Assembly (NCBI RefSeq): GCF_000196515.1
Contig: NC_014248.1
Coordinates: forward strand, 1,907,501-1,971,500
Source: 'Nostoc azollae' 0708
Lineage (GTDB): Bacteria; Cyanobacteriota; Cyanobacteriia; Cyanobacteriales; Nostocaceae
Length of the DNA: 64,000 nt
Reading direction: 5' to 3'
A model generated the notes under the pieces. The model was given only the letters and a program-made list of their open reading frames with translations, did not search any database and was not told the DNA's origin. How positions within the stretch are numbered: the first letter of the stretch is position 1; each line of letters starts with the position of its first letter. This document shows, in pieces, positions 1 to 9,832 of this stretch. The translations under genes and the position numbers were made by a program.

Positions 1-1969
1 CGGCCACAAACCTTGCATAACGTTCTTGCCAGGAAAAACGCGAGCGCAACTCAATATTTTGCGCTTTTACTGTTTGAATGCCTGACATGACCTCAACTAA
101 ATAAGATTGAGTTTCGGCGTTGCGTTCAGCTTTGGCTCGTAGCTGTCGACTTACTGTGGGAGCGGCAATTAATGTAATGACCACAAATAGAGGAATTGTC
201 CCTAACCCAACTAAGGTCAGTTGCCAACTATAAAACAGCATAACGATGATATAAACCACCGAGAATACTGCATCTAATCCCACTGTTAAAGCCGTACCTG
301 TGAGGAACTGACGGATATTTTCTAATTCATTGATACGAGTAGAGAGTTCACCTACTGGTCGGCGTTCAAAATAGCGCAATGGTAATCTGAGTAAGTGGTC
401 AATAATTTGTGACCCCAGGCTCATATCAATCCGATTAGTCGTATCTACAAATAAGTAAGTCCGTAATGTGGTGAGAATTGCTTCAAATACACCAACGGCT
501 AATAGTAGAACTCCTAAAATATTCAGGGTACTAATACTATTTTGAACAATGACTTTATCAATGATTAACTGAATAACTAGAGGATTGGCTAATGCTGCCA
601 GTTGTACAAAAAATGACGCAATGAATACTTCTATTAAGACTCGACGGTAACGTGATAGATATGGTAAAAACCAGCTTAAACCAAAGCGTTCTTGGGGTGT
701 TTCTTGTGTCGCACTAAATAATAGTGCCCTTAGTTGTGGCTGTAAGTTGGTTTCATCAGTTTCTAATTCTTCGAGTAGTTTGCCGGGTTTGCAATTGATG
801 ATACCTTTTGATGGCACAGCTAAAACTACTGTATTTGCTTCTACTGCATAGATGACAGCAAAACTATCTCTATATTGAATTAATGCTGGTGTGGGGATCC
901 GTGTAATAGAGGTAGCAGGAACATCTACTAATTGGGTTTTGAGGCCAATTAATTCTCCTAAATAAGCACAAAGTTGAAAAGATATGACACCCTGGCGTTT
1001 AATTTGCTCGTTTAAAAGCCGACGGATTACTTCTTTACGCAAGGGAATTTCTAAGTGCTTGGCCAGCATTTGGAAACAGGCAAGAGTAGAATTTAATTCA
1101 CCCTGTCCGCGAAAAAATGGATATTCTTTATTTTTTTGTTTAACTTGTGATGTTTGGGTTGGTGAGGCAAAAACTTCTTCTGTTGATGCGTAGGGAATCT
1201 CTAACTCATCTCTGATTTGTTCTTGATTGTCTGGAAGTTCTTCTTCTGTATGATCATTATTCAAGAATAATAAGTCTGCGGCATTGATCCCTACTAACCT
1301 TGCTGGAGCGTTCCCCGTTACCTCTACAATATCTCTTAAGTTGTTAGGTTCTAACTGAGAACCAGGGGGAATATTACTTATTGTCCCACCACCGCTGACG
1401 AACCAGATGCGATTAGTTTCCAGTTGGTTAAAGGAAGTTTTTCCTAGTGGTAGGTGCTGGATTTTTACACTTGATACAATTTGTTGGGTAATTTCTTTTA
1501 AATTTAAACTAGCATTGGCTTGTTGGGCTAACTGTGGACTGAGAATATCGAATATTTCGATTAAATTACTCACGTTCTGACGCGCATTTGCAAATGCCGA
1601 ATTTTGGGCAAGTAAACCTAAGTAATCGGCTGTGCTGAAGGTTAAACAGATAACTTCGGTGGATGCGATAGCTGTTTCACAGGAAATATGCCTTAATAAA
1701 CTAATCTCCCCAATTATTGCTCCGGGTTCTAGTATTTTTAAAGTAATTGGCAATTTAGTCTGAGGGTGATATGCTAATAACCGCACTCTTCCTTCATAAG
1801 GAATTGCTATGCGATCGGGTAGTTTTTCTTTACCAATTATTTTTTGACCTATACGGTAGCGTAAAGCTTGCTGTTGTGAAAGTAAATTATTTTTGTCCGC
1901 TGTCGATAGTAGTTCAAATCCGTCAACGGTATTGAGAAATTCAGTAAAGGCGTTATTACTATAAGTCAT
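1..1969 (-). CDS. Peptidase/ABC-type exporter with cNMP-binding and C39-like domains (partial, C-terminus off window)
   Basis: About 656 N-terminal residues are visible. Residues ~10-130 form a cyclic-nucleotide-binding fold (EGRVRLLAYHP, LEPGAIIGEISLL). Residues ~285-420 resemble the C39 peptidase domain of HlyB-type exporters, but the motif QGELNSTLACFQM has Ser294 where the catalytic Cys belongs, so it is a peptidase-dead docking domain. From ~426 the ABC membrane domain begins (FGLSWFLPYLSRY, then LPLRYFERRPVGELSTRIN). The ATPase domain lies beyond base 1. Such transporters export proteins by the type I route with an HlyD-type partner and TolC; a partner gene is expected just left of the window. 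The ATG at 1969 is chosen because the duplicated upstream ATG at 1995 meets a stop within four codons. A PPIase gene lies upstream on the same strand, suggesting one export unit. Confidence 0.88.
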   Translation of the reverse strand, partial: MTYSNNAFTEFLNTVDGFELLSTADKNNLLSQQQALRYRIGQKIIGKEKLPDRIAIPYEGRVRLLAYHPQTKLPITLKILEPGAIIGEISLLRHISCETAIASTEVICLTFSTADYLGLLAQNSAFANARQNVSNLIEIFDILSPQLAQQANASLNLKEITQQIVSSVKIQHLPLGKTSFNQLETNRIWFVSGGGTISNIPPGSQLEPNNLRDIVEVTGNAPARLVGINAADLLFLNNDHTEEELPDNQEQIRDELEIPYASTEEVFASPTQTSQVKQKNKEYPFFRGQGELNSTLACFQMLAKHLEIPLRKEVIRRLLNEQIKRQGVISFQLCAYLGELIGLKTQLVDVPATSITRIPTPALIQYRDSFAVIYAVEANTVVLAVPSKGIINCKPGKLLEELETDETNLQPQLRALLFSATQETPQERFGLSWFLPYLSRYRRVLIEVFIASFFVQLAALANPLVIQLIIDKVIVQNSISTLNILGVLLLAVGVFEAILTTLRTYLFVDTTNRIDMSLGSQIIDHLLRLPLRYFERRPVGELSTRINELENIRQFLTGTALTVGLDAVFSVVYIIVMLFYSWQLTLVGLGTIPLFVVITLIAAPTVSRQLRAKAERNAETQSYLVEVMSGIQTVKAQNIELRSRFSWQERYARFVA

Positions 1970-2300
1970 GTTTATGAAAAATACTTAATAGGTCATGTTT
2001 ATGAAAACTATTTAATTTAATTAATATCAGTTATGGGAAATTAATTAACTGGTTGATGTTTGCCACCAGCATGGAACTTGTGATAACTTTTACCTGGATG
2101 ATAAAAATTTGAAACTTTGGGCTGGTAATCATTACCCTGGCAAATCCAATATCATTTCTGATTCTAGATTTATCATTGATACATAAAAGTATCAGGGATA
2201 TTTCAGATTTTTTTACAGATGCAGGAATCAGAACTAAATCAACCAGGCTTATATTAGATACGCTCTATAAGGTTTTTTTATGCCTCATCTTCCTGAAAAC
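1970..2300. other. Intergenic region upstream of the exporter, with a short tandem duplication
   Basis: No gene is supported here. The exporter start region TCATGTTTATGAAAA occurs twice, at about 1966 and 1992, a near-perfect tandem duplication of about 26 bp; only the downstream copy opens the reading frame. The rest is AT-rich and may hold the promoter, but no clear motif is visible. Confidence 0.5.
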
Positions 2301-3065
2301 TCACATATCTAATTGCTTAATTTGCCAGTTTTGTGCGGCTATTTGTGCTTGTAGCCAACTCTGAAACCGTTCATTGAGCAATCGCTGATGCATAGGACGA
2401 TCTAATTGGGCAGGTAAGAACTTTTCTAGACGGACAATTACTATCCATTCTCCTATTTGATTGGGTGGTGAAAGTTGCTGTGGTTGGCTCACAGACAAGA
2501 TTTGTATCAACCGTGGATGAAGAGATTGTAGTTCCACCGGTCCAACTAAACCATCTGTTTGAGCTTCAGTCCCTTGGGCATATTCCCGTGCTAGTTGAGC
2601 AAAAGATTGTTCTCCTTCTTGGATCCGGAAATAAATTTCTTGGGCAATACCAATTTCATAGGTGGTGATTAGGGAGTAGATAACTCGATCCAACTGGGAT
2701 TTGCGCTGGAAAAAGTAAGAGTGTAAATCTTGTCCCCAAGTAGCTTCTTTGAACTTCTCCAGTTTGAGTTGGCGAATTGCCATTGTATTCAACTGTTCAG
2801 AACTTATATTCTGTTCTTGTCGCCCTTGATATTGTTGAGCTAACTGTTCACAGGCAAGTTTTTCTTCTTGTGGCGTACACTCAATCTGTGCGATCGCTTG
2901 GTCAATAACTACCTCTTTAAGTAATGGAGGGATTAATTGGTATTTGCCCAGTAATTCCAGAACTTCTGGGGCTGTGAGTAAGTGAGATCTTTCCTCGCCG
3001 GAGGCATCGCCAAATTGCAGAACTGGATTCATATCACTTGTGAGCAGATTTACCACCGTTATCAA
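2301..3065 (-). CDS. Parvulin-type (SurA/PpiC-like) peptidylprolyl isomerase
   Basis: A 254-residue protein. An N-terminal helical region (residues ~25-110; EVLELLGKYQLIPPLLKEVV) is followed by a parvulin domain at ~125-225 (IYFRIQEGEQSFAQLAREYA, then a TDGLVGPVEL segment and IGEWIVIVRLEKFLPAQLD). Parvulins catalyse cis/trans isomerisation of prolyl bonds, often as chaperones of exported proteins. No signal peptide is seen, so it probably acts in the cytoplasm or is exported by the neighbouring transporter. It lies 330 bp upstream of the HlyB-like exporter on the same strand, an arrangement I recall from other Nostocales; it may prepare or accompany the exported substrate. Family assignment is firm, substrate unknown. 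Confidence 0.85.
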   Translation of the reverse strand: MITVVNLLTSDMNPVLQFGDASGEERSHLLTAPEVLELLGKYQLIPPLLKEVVIDQAIAQIECTPQEEKLACEQLAQQYQGRQEQNISSEQLNTMAIRQLKLEKFKEATWGQDLHSYFFQRKSQLDRVIYSLITTYEIGIAQEIYFRIQEGEQSFAQLAREYAQGTEAQTDGLVGPVELQSLHPRLIQILSVSQPQQLSPPNQIGEWIVIVRLEKFLPAQLDRPMHQRLLNERFQSWLQAQIAAQNWQIKQLDM

Positions 3066-3486
3066 TTGCTTTTAACAACTTAATAGAAATAGATTTTAGT
3101 TAGTTTATCTAAAGGTTAAGTTAGCAAATATTTTACAACCTACTCCTTCATTTTTAGCTCTTTCTGTATGTGGATAGATAGTTACTAAAAATCATGGCAT
3201 AAACTGAATATGCTCTTGTCAACTCTAGCAACAAACGCATCTATTTGCATATATCGTACCAAGCTATCATAATTTTTTGAATTTGCAACCTTAAACTGGC
3301 AGTCTGGTAGGAAAACTTTGAAATTGAACATCTTGTCCGGCTGATTACTTGTAATAAACTTTAAAAATCCAAGGTTTCAAATCAAGACGCTGTATGTCTT
3401 GTAGTGTATGCCTCGAAACATATTTTTTTCTTTTCCTTCAATAAATCGCGCAGCCTCCTGATGAGGGGGTAACAAGCACATTGAAC

Positions 3487-3533
3487 ACAGGATTGAGTGT
3501 AGTGTGTAGCCTACACACTACACTCAATCCTGT
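3487..3533. repeat. 47-bp perfect palindrome (23-bp arms, 1-bp centre)
   Basis: The left arm 3487-3509 and right arm 3511-3533 are exact reverse complements around C3510; the core reads GTGTAGCCTACAC. It lies beside the dead IS701-type gene, inside the otherwise empty stretch 3066-3564. Possible origins are an element end, a bidirectional terminator or a templated inversion. There is no T-run on either side typical of a strong intrinsic terminator. Confidence 0.9.
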
Positions 3534-3564
3534 TTGTTCTATCGGCACGTAAACAAAAATCAAG

Positions 3565-4825
3565 CCCAAATGTAGCCCAAACTGGCTTGATAAGAAGTAA
3601 ACACGTCCGGATTCCAGTTGAACCAATCAATAAATAGAAAAGATATGGCTGTTCTCAACACTTCTAAAGCTTCAGTAAAAGTATTCAAAGGTTTCTTAGC
3701 CCACCTTGGTCTTAATCCTCCAGTCCACTGATGGCAAAGAATAAAAGTGTAGGCACAGAAAACCAAAATAAAATAGCGCAGTAAACTGCTGTTATCTCCA
3801 ACTTGATATTCTTTGAGTCCTAACCATCCCTTGGCTTCCCTGTAAACAACTTCTACCCAATTTCTTTGAGAATATGTATCAACTATCCATTGGGGTGTGA
3901 CAATTGATCAAGAAACCTTGGTCATAAAGTAGTCAATATCAGTGGCTCGAGAGAAAGTAGAACCGTTGATGAGGATAGCAATATTGCCCTTTCCAGTTAA
4001 GGCTGATATTTCTACTTCTTTAATTACTACCCATGATATTTTGGGTTTATCTAACTGCAGTTGAATTTCTGTAACAGCCTCTTGGGTTAAACTTTGTGCT
4101 AATTCATCTAACCTAATTATTGCTGGACTATCCTCTTGGTCACTGCTAAGGACTGTGGGATTTTTAGCTAATCCTCCTCAATACTTTCAATTCCGATTTT
4201 CTATCTTTAATAAGAAAGATGTATTGTGGCCATATCCAGGATCTATAATTACTATTCCTGGTTGATAACCACGGCTTAAGGTCAGATCTATTAATTTAAT
4301 TCCTAACTCAGGTTTATTCTCAAATCGAGGGTCTTGTTTCCCTTTGGGTCAAGAATCACCGTGGTGATCTAACTCTATATCTAATGGTAAGCTTTTACTG
4401 CCATCATATAGATGTGTTGTTAATACTACTATTCCAGTATCCCTTTTCCCGATTTCTCCAATATATTCTCTTCCTACTCCATCCCTAAAATTCCCCCTTT
4501 TTCTATGGACAGAATCATCAATTATTAAGCTAAATCCTCTGGTGATTCTCCTCTGACTACACTTGTTCATCATCTCTAACCGACGGTCATTGACTTGGGA
4601 ACTGGACCAAGGTGCTTCAGTTAAAACGTGGTGTAATCGGTGGTACGTAACTTCTAGGGCATTCTCTGCCATTTAAAATAGGTTTTTTCTCTTACTTTCA
4701 CCTAATCATCCCCCTAAATAATGTCTAAACTCTCTTCTTTCCCCTTGATGAGTAAATACATCATCAAACCTTTAACACCATCTTTCAAACCATGGTGCTA
4801 TTGCTGCGGCAGTAGTTTCTTTCAT
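3565..4825 (-). pseudogene. IS701-family transposase, degenerate
   Basis: Read on the minus strand from an ATG at 4825, the gene gives MKETTAAAIAPWFERWC and then a stop, continues through a long intact piece at 4672-4349 (SLIIDDSVHRKRGNF, GREYIGEIGKRDTGIVVLTT, LPLDIEL), and ends in frameshifted pieces down to about 3565 (LRPRWAKKPLNTFTEALEVL). The IIDDS...HRK and YIGEIGK motifs are typical of IS701-type DDE transposases. The span of about 1.26 kb equals a full-length gene of about 420 codons, so it has decayed in place rather than been truncated. At least three stops or frameshifts rule out activity. Confidence 0.85.
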
Positions 4826-4884
4826 CAGCTTCTTTTAACGTGAAAGCTACACCGAAATTGCATTATACTCCTAAGTCCCGTTAA

Positions 4885-5079
4885 TTAAATTACAGTAATA
4901 TCACTATTACCCACAAGACGCTAACCAGCTAGAGTTGCACTACGAACAGTTAAACCCGCGTAATTACCATCAGTATCAAAGAATCATGCACCGTTGCTGG
5001 TGTTGTAAATCAGGTATGGTTGTAAGCTATCAGTAGCTGTAGTCACACCTGTACCGTAAATTAAAGCTGTAGAGTTTAA
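4885..5079 (-). pseudogene. C-terminal tail of a haemolysin-type calcium-binding protein, broken
   Basis: The minus strand encodes LNSTALIYGTGVTTATDSLQ, then YLIYNTSNGA-stop-FFDTDGN and SATLAG-stop-RLVGNSDITVI-stop. This is the usual end of cyanobacterial RTX/bluetail surface proteins (NTSNGALFFDTDG...ITVI). Two in-frame nonsense codons interrupt it. About 0.9 kb upstream on the same strand lie VCBS repeats, also from a surface protein, with a transposase remnant between them, so the pieces may once have been one gene. That link is inference. Confidence 0.6.
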
Positions 5080-5353
5080 AGGGGAGCAACACGATTTCAT
5101 AACGTGGGGCAAAAGTGTGCTTTTAGCTACGCCAGCCAAGACATGGCTAAAAGATTTTTCTGGAATTAAAGTAAAATAAATCATATTAAATAAATAGAAT
5201 TCCAAGACAAAGTATCTTCTCAAAATATCCTCAGAAGACTTGCATTCAATCGTTTGTGGCTGGTGGGAATAAGCTGCTTAGGTCAGTCAGCAAATAAGCA
5301 GGTATTGATTAGCATAGAAAATTCTGTTAAATGGGAGTTGTAGGTATAAAATA

Positions 5354-5830
5354 TTAGACAGTCTGAAGATGGATAAAAGAGGTAAAAATTGAATTACAGA
5401 AATTATGCCAACTTCCAGCTATCCGATGTAAAATAATTTCCCCATTTTCTCTTAACCAAAATTCACTGTTTCCTTTCATTCTTAAATTGACAACTTGGTG
5501 GATTAAACTTCCCATAGCTCCACTACCAATAGGTAATTTACGGGCTGAAACTTTAGCATAGTTCAAACGTTCTTCCCCATAGGCACGTAAAAGATAATTT
5601 CTTTGTTTAACCAGAGTTTAAGAATGCTCTCCTACTGCTGAAGCAATAAATTCATCCATATTAATGCACCTTCTCTAATCTTTTCTTCATGGGCTTTAAA
5701 AGTTTGTCCATTCCATTAGGGAATGTTATTTTTTCTAAAAGTTTCGTAACTTGCTCTTGAAAATCTTTCAAACATTTGGTCAAATTAAGACTTGAATATA
5801 TATTTCTTGTCATTAATTAATGGTAGGTAT
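5354..5830 (-). pseudogene. Transposase remnant (PIGSGAMGSLIHQVVNLRMK motif)
   Basis: The C-terminal part of a transposase is readable at 5566-5354 (SARKLPIGSG, VVNLRMKGNSEFWLRENGE, then AGSWHNFCNSIFTSFI). It is preceded in other frames by MDEFIASAVGEHS-stop and NYLLRAYGEERLNYAK. The pattern matches a multicopy Nostocales transposase; I cannot fix the IS family with certainty (ISKra4-like is possible). It separates two fragments of surface-protein coding sequence, consistent with an old insertion into that gene. Confidence 0.6.
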
Positions 5831-5950
5831 TCCCTGTTTTTTCTTTGGAGATCCTACCTTTTTTTTGACCACAATAGCAGTGTGTCTCAGCTTCTCTCAT
5901 CTGGTAAATTTTCTTAAGCAATTTCATGTGAGATACATGTATAAGATATT

Positions 5951-6717
5951 TTAGTAGTAAGGTAAATGATTTGTATCGATGCCTGTTTTAGGTTTAGTGA
6001 GCGCACAGTTTTTACCCCACCTCACAAAATCGCGTTGCTCCCTTTCCATGTTAGCAAGAATAAGTTCTCCAGAGCTACCTGTGCCAGTAGTAAATCGCAC
6101 GACAACCTTGGTTTGTCCAGACCTGACTAGTGCCAAATCTGTCCATCCATCTTCTTTGAAGTCACCGAGAGTAAGTGCGCGGGTAGTCTGACCGATTGTG
6201 TATGTGAAAGTAGGGGTATTAAAACTATCATTTAAATTACGTAATAACACGTGAAGATCATTTTTGCCAGGTGTAAGTGACCCTGCTGGTAAGTCTGGCT
6301 TCCCATCACTGTTGAAGTCTCCCAGTGCGGTCGCAAGTAGTCCAGCTTGAGGAATAGCATAATTGAATTCTTGACTGTGTTGAAAGTACCATCCCCATTA
6401 CCTGAAAGGATTGAGATATTGCTGCTACTGAAAGTTGTCAAGTCAGTGTTTGCTGTTGCCAAGTCCAGGTCGCCATCACTGTCGAAGTCTCCTGTAAATA
6501 CTGATACAGACACCAAAGGACCCAAAGTTCCTACACTAAAGTTAGCAGCAGCGCCGAAGCTTCCTGTGCCATCGCCCAATAGGACTGAGACATTTTCATC
6601 ACCATAGTTCGCTACTACTACATCTAGCTTGCTGTCTCCGGTGAGGTCTCCCAAAACTACAGAATAAGAGCGATCTCCGTCCGCAAGATGGTCTACTGTA
6701 GCAAATAATATTGACAC
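5951..6717 (-). pseudogene. VCBS/FG-GAP repeat surface protein fragment, frameshifted
   Basis: The first frame (6717 to about 6360) carries beta-propeller repeats of the FG-GAP/VCBS type: LGDLTGDSKLDVVVANYGDE, SVLLGDGTGSFGAAANFSVG, GDFDSDGDLDLATAN. A frameshift near 6360 moves the match to another frame: ALGDFNSDGKPDLPAGSLTP, then LGDFKEDGWTDLALV. The DxDxDG-like loops bind calcium in this family. There is no start or signal peptide, the upstream side runs into stops, and the downstream end is replaced by a transposase remnant. It is probably a piece of a large secreted or surface protein whose tail may be the fragment at 4885-5079. Confidence 0.75.
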
Positions 6718-6720
6718 AAC

Positions 6721-7230
6721 TTGCTAGCTAAAATTGTTTTAGTATTTTCAGTTTATTTATATAAACTGAATTTCTCCGGTTCAGGATCATTTTCATCTAC
6801 TGACGAATACTACCTGCTCTGGAATTATTACCAATTACTTTAAGCTGAAAATATCTCTTAACTAATAATGATTACGATATTTTTACCAAAAATTTATTTT
6901 ATTAAAAATAAAAAATAATCACAGGGAAAAGCCTCCTTGTAAACATCTACAAAGAAGCCAAAGTTTTATTCATAGTATTTAGCAGTTACCTTTTAGGTTT
7001 TAGGTTTTAGCTATCCTTGTATAATCAGGATTGGCAAATATGAATTTGTCCTAATTACCCTGGTAACTGCTTTATTAATAAATACCTGAGTAACATTTAT
7101 TGCAGATCTTCTCAACAAAAATCTCTGTATTCCTTGCCTGTTAACTATTCTCTCTCCTCAATATGAAATTGATTTTGCACGACTACTTGATTATTTCGTT
7201 ACAAGAATCTTCGTTAAGATACATTACCGA
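6721..7230. other. 510-bp AT-rich intergenic region, no gene seen
   Basis: I see no coding frame with family similarity. A small direct repeat (TAGGTTTTAGGTTTTAG, about 6991-7007) is present. The region separates the degraded surface-protein locus from the COP23-like gene and probably holds only decayed sequence. Confidence 0.5.
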
Positions 7231-7977
7231 TTAGCGGAATCGGCGGGGATTCAAGATAGTACGATTTTGTGGTTGGGACTGACGATGAATTGATACTCCA
7301 TTTCGCAGTTTACTGGCTGTGCCGCCATCTTTGGGATCTAGGAATGGTTTCAAATTAATTCCACTTCTGGATGAACTAGCACGATTATTACGACCTAAAA
7401 GGCTGCGTCCTAAATTGTCTAATTCGTTAGATCCTGCTGGGTTGCCATTAGTATAAGTGTTAACAGATATGGTTTGTTGTCCGTTATCAGCATTAGCTAA
7501 GTTATTGAAAACACTACTTCGGACAGCATAAGGATCTTTACCACGAGGCACGGTGAGAACAATGCGACAACCGGAGTTAGCCTCAGTAGTGACACAGATA
7601 ATATTTTCGTTATTTTCTACACCTATCTGGAGTTCTTGTAAGCCGTCTGGGCGATATAATTCTAACCGATTGGCGATCGCATCACATCGTTTTTGAGCAT
7701 CCCAACCACCACCCATGTTTTGTGGTGCAGCCCAAGCAAAAAATTGACCTGGTTGACTTTGGGGCTGGTACATTACGGTATATTGACCGTTGTAATATTG
7801 ACAACTGAATCTTTTGCTACTATCCAAAGTTCTGGAAGTCGGTATATTGGTGGGTGAGCCTGATGGTACAGTGGGAACAACAACACTATCAGTTTGGGCA
7901 CAAGCTACAGAATTTCCTACAAGTAAGGATATACTCAGACTACTCAACAATAAGAACTGAACTGATTGTGATGGCAT
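7231..7977 (-). CDS. COP23-domain secreted protein
   Basis: A 248-residue protein with an N-terminal signal peptide (LLLSSLSISLLVGNSVACAQ, residues ~9-28). The COP23 domain spans ~55-190: RFSCQYYNGQYTVMYQP, WDAQKRCDAIANRLELY, IICVTTEANSGCRIVLTVP. Four domain cysteines are probably disulfide-bonded outside the membrane. The C-terminus is Ser/Arg-rich and disordered. COP23 was described as a circadian-oscillating, membrane-associated protein of cyanobacteria; its biochemical role is unknown. It stands alone, with the convergent surface-protein debris downstream and terC divergent upstream. Confidence 0.85.
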   Translation of the reverse strand: MPSQSVQFLLLSSLSISLLVGNSVACAQTDSVVVPTVPSGSPTNIPTSRTLDSSKRFSCQYYNGQYTVMYQPQSQPGQFFAWAAPQNMGGGWDAQKRCDAIANRLELYRPDGLQELQIGVENNENIICVTTEANSGCRIVLTVPRGKDPYAVRSSVFNNLANADNGQQTISVNTYTNGNPAGSNELDNLGRSLLGRNNRASSSRSGINLKPFLDPKDGGTASKLRNGVSIHRQSQPQNRTILNPRRFR

Positions 7978-8084
7978 AATTCAAGCGCTAAATATATATT
8001 CATGTTTACCATGACGAAGAATTTTATTTTTTGATTCATCTTTGTTCCTGTTATTTTAAAATTTTCCCTGCTTGAGAAATTGGA

Positions 8085-8804
8085 ATGTTAGACCACATTT
8101 TTGATTATTTACACTTTCATTTCACCATTGAAGCCCCGATAGTATTGCTAATCTTGGTTTTCCTAGAAGCGGTGCTATCTGCTGATAATGCGATCGCCCT
8201 CGCTGCAATCGCTCAAGGACTGGAAGACAAAACTCTAGAACGTCAAGCCCTAAATATCGGGTTAGTTTTTGCCTATGTCCTGCGAATCACGCTGTTACTA
8301 ACAGCTACGTGGGTACAAAAATTCTGGCAATTTGAACTACTGGGGGCTGCTTACCTGCTGTGGCTAGTGTTCCAACACTTTTCACAAGAAGAGGAAGAAA
8401 ATCACCATCACGGTCCGCGTTTTAATTCTTTGTGGCAAGCTATACCTGTCATTGCTTTTACTGATTTGGCGTTTTCCTTGGATAGTGTAACAACTGCGAT
8501 CGCTGTTTCTCAAGAATGGTGGTTGGTAATTACAGGAACAACCATCGGTATTGTGGCACTCCGCTTTATGGCTGGATTATTTATTCGCTGGTTAGATGAA
8601 TATGAAAACTTAGAAGATGCTGGTTATATTACTGTAGCCTTTGTGGGTTTACGCCTGCTGCTCAAAGTCATCAACGATGACTTAGTTCCACCCCAATGGA
8701 TTATGGTTAGTGCGATCGCTATCATCTTAGGCTGGGGATTTTCCAAACGCACACTCATAAAATCAGTTGCAGAAGAACCCGAAAAAAGTGAAGTGTCCAA
8801 GTAG
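8085..8804 (+). CDS. TerC-family integral membrane protein
   Basis: A 239-residue protein with about seven hydrophobic segments. The TerC signature acidic motifs are present: LEAVLSADNAIALA (residues ~28-41) and FTDLAFSLDSVTTA (~126-139). Members of this family handle metals such as manganese or act in membrane protein assembly; the plant homologue is needed for thylakoid biogenesis. A His/Glu-rich cytoplasmic loop (EEEENHHHGPRF) lies at ~102-113 and could bind metal. It stands alone between divergent cop23 and convergent ndk. The exact substrate cannot be told from sequence. Confidence 0.9.
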   Translation: MLDHIFDYLHFHFTIEAPIVLLILVFLEAVLSADNAIALAAIAQGLEDKTLERQALNIGLVFAYVLRITLLLTATWVQKFWQFELLGAAYLLWLVFQHFSQEEEENHHHGPRFNSLWQAIPVIAFTDLAFSLDSVTTAIAVSQEWWLVITGTTIGIVALRFMAGLFIRWLDEYENLEDAGYITVAFVGLRLLLKVINDDLVPPQWIMVSAIAIILGWGFSKRTLIKSVAEEPEKSEVSK

Positions 8805-8860
8805 GTATTGGGGACTGGGGAAGATGGGGGTGATGAGGATGATGGGGAAGTAATTTTCCT

Positions 8861-8923
8861 AATCACCAATCACCAATCACCAATCACCAATCACCAATCA
8901 CCAATCACCAATCACCAATCACC
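8861..8923. repeat. STRR: nine tandem copies of AATCACC
   Basis: A 63-bp run of the heptamer AATCACC with almost no variation, between the convergent terC and ndk genes. The same unit occurs at 11967-12017, 18571-18612 and about 58706. Confidence 0.95.
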
Positions 8924-8926
8924 TAA

Positions 8927-9376
8927 CTACTCATGTAACCAAGGAGTTAACTGTGGTTGCCAAGCAACTAATTCTTCATCCTTAAACCACAGCGCAATTT
9001 CATATTGTGCAGTTTCAGGAGCATCAGAACCGTGGATCAAGTTGCGACCAACATTAATACCAAAATCGCCGCGAATTGTTCCTGGTTCTGAATTTAAGGG
9101 GTTTGTTGCACCAATAATTTTTCTGGCAGAAGCAATAACACCATCACCTTCCCAGACCATCGCTACAACAGGTCCAGAAGTGATAAATTCTACCAAACTA
9201 GGGAAGAAAGGTCTTTCCCGGTGAACAGCATAATGTTGCTCAGCTAATTCCCGGCTGACTTTTTGAAACTTCAAGGCAATGAGGGTAAAGCCTTTAGTTT
9301 CAAAGCGACGGATAATTTCACCTACCAGTCTGCGCTGGACTCCATCAGGCTTGATTGCTAAAAATGTGCGTTCCAA
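8927..9376 (-). CDS. ndk: Nucleoside diphosphate kinase
   Basis: A 149-residue protein, the normal length of the family. It transfers the gamma-phosphate between nucleoside triphosphates and diphosphates through a phospho-histidine. Visible motifs: [20 protein letters not shown] (N-terminus), [38 protein letters not shown], and [16 protein letters not shown] carrying the catalytic His. The start follows directly from the conserved N-terminus. It is convergent with terC across an STRR and divergent from speA. Confidence 0.97.
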   Translation of the reverse strand: MERTFLAIKPDGVQRRLVGEIIRRFETKGFTLIALKFQKVSRELAEQHYAVHRERPFFPSLVEFITSGPVVAMVWEGDGVIASARKIIGATNPLNSEPGTIRGDFGINVGRNLIHGSDAPETAQYEIALWFKDEELVAWQPQLTPWLHE

Positions 9377-9832
9377 AGCTATCTCCCAAAACTTAATAAA
9401 GTTTTTATGCGTTAATTGTCAGTCGTTATTATGTATTCTGTCCAGTAGTTGCAGAATATTTACTCAGGGGAGGGAGACTCACAAGGGTAGGTTTTTTACT
9501 TCCTCGTGAGGGTAAGACTTGGTGGAGAAGACAGACAAGGTCACAAGGGAGGAAAACAATACAAATCATGTACGTTTGGTCACAAGAACAGACCATCAAA
9601 AGACCATTTTGGGTAGAAAATCTTCCTTGTCTACTTTCCCTCCTTATTTTCCAAGTCCTACCTCCACCCAAGTGTAAAAACCTATACCTGTAAGATGGGG
9701 GGATGAGGACATATTTTGTTCTCCTGAACTCCTTCTTTCTAACTAATCAAAAATTCTTGCTACGTGCATATCCGTTACCAGGCTAATTTGTTAAATTGTT
9801 GTTCGTGGGCGAAAAACAGAGGTCAGTAAGAA
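9377..9832. other. 456-bp divergent spacer between ndk and speA
   Basis: It should contain the promoters of both ndk (leftward) and speA (rightward). I see no conserved coding frame or known operator; purine-rich stretches at 9460-9570 and pyrimidine-rich ones at 9610-9665 are notable but unexplained. Confidence 0.5.

Noticed and set aside
2465-2668. Open frame antisense to the PPIase gene
   Set aside because: It lies wholly within the well-supported parvulin gene on the other strand and has no family resemblance.
8861-8923. CRISPR array
   Set aside because: The units are 7 bp and contiguous without spacers; these are STRRs. No cas genes are present in the window.
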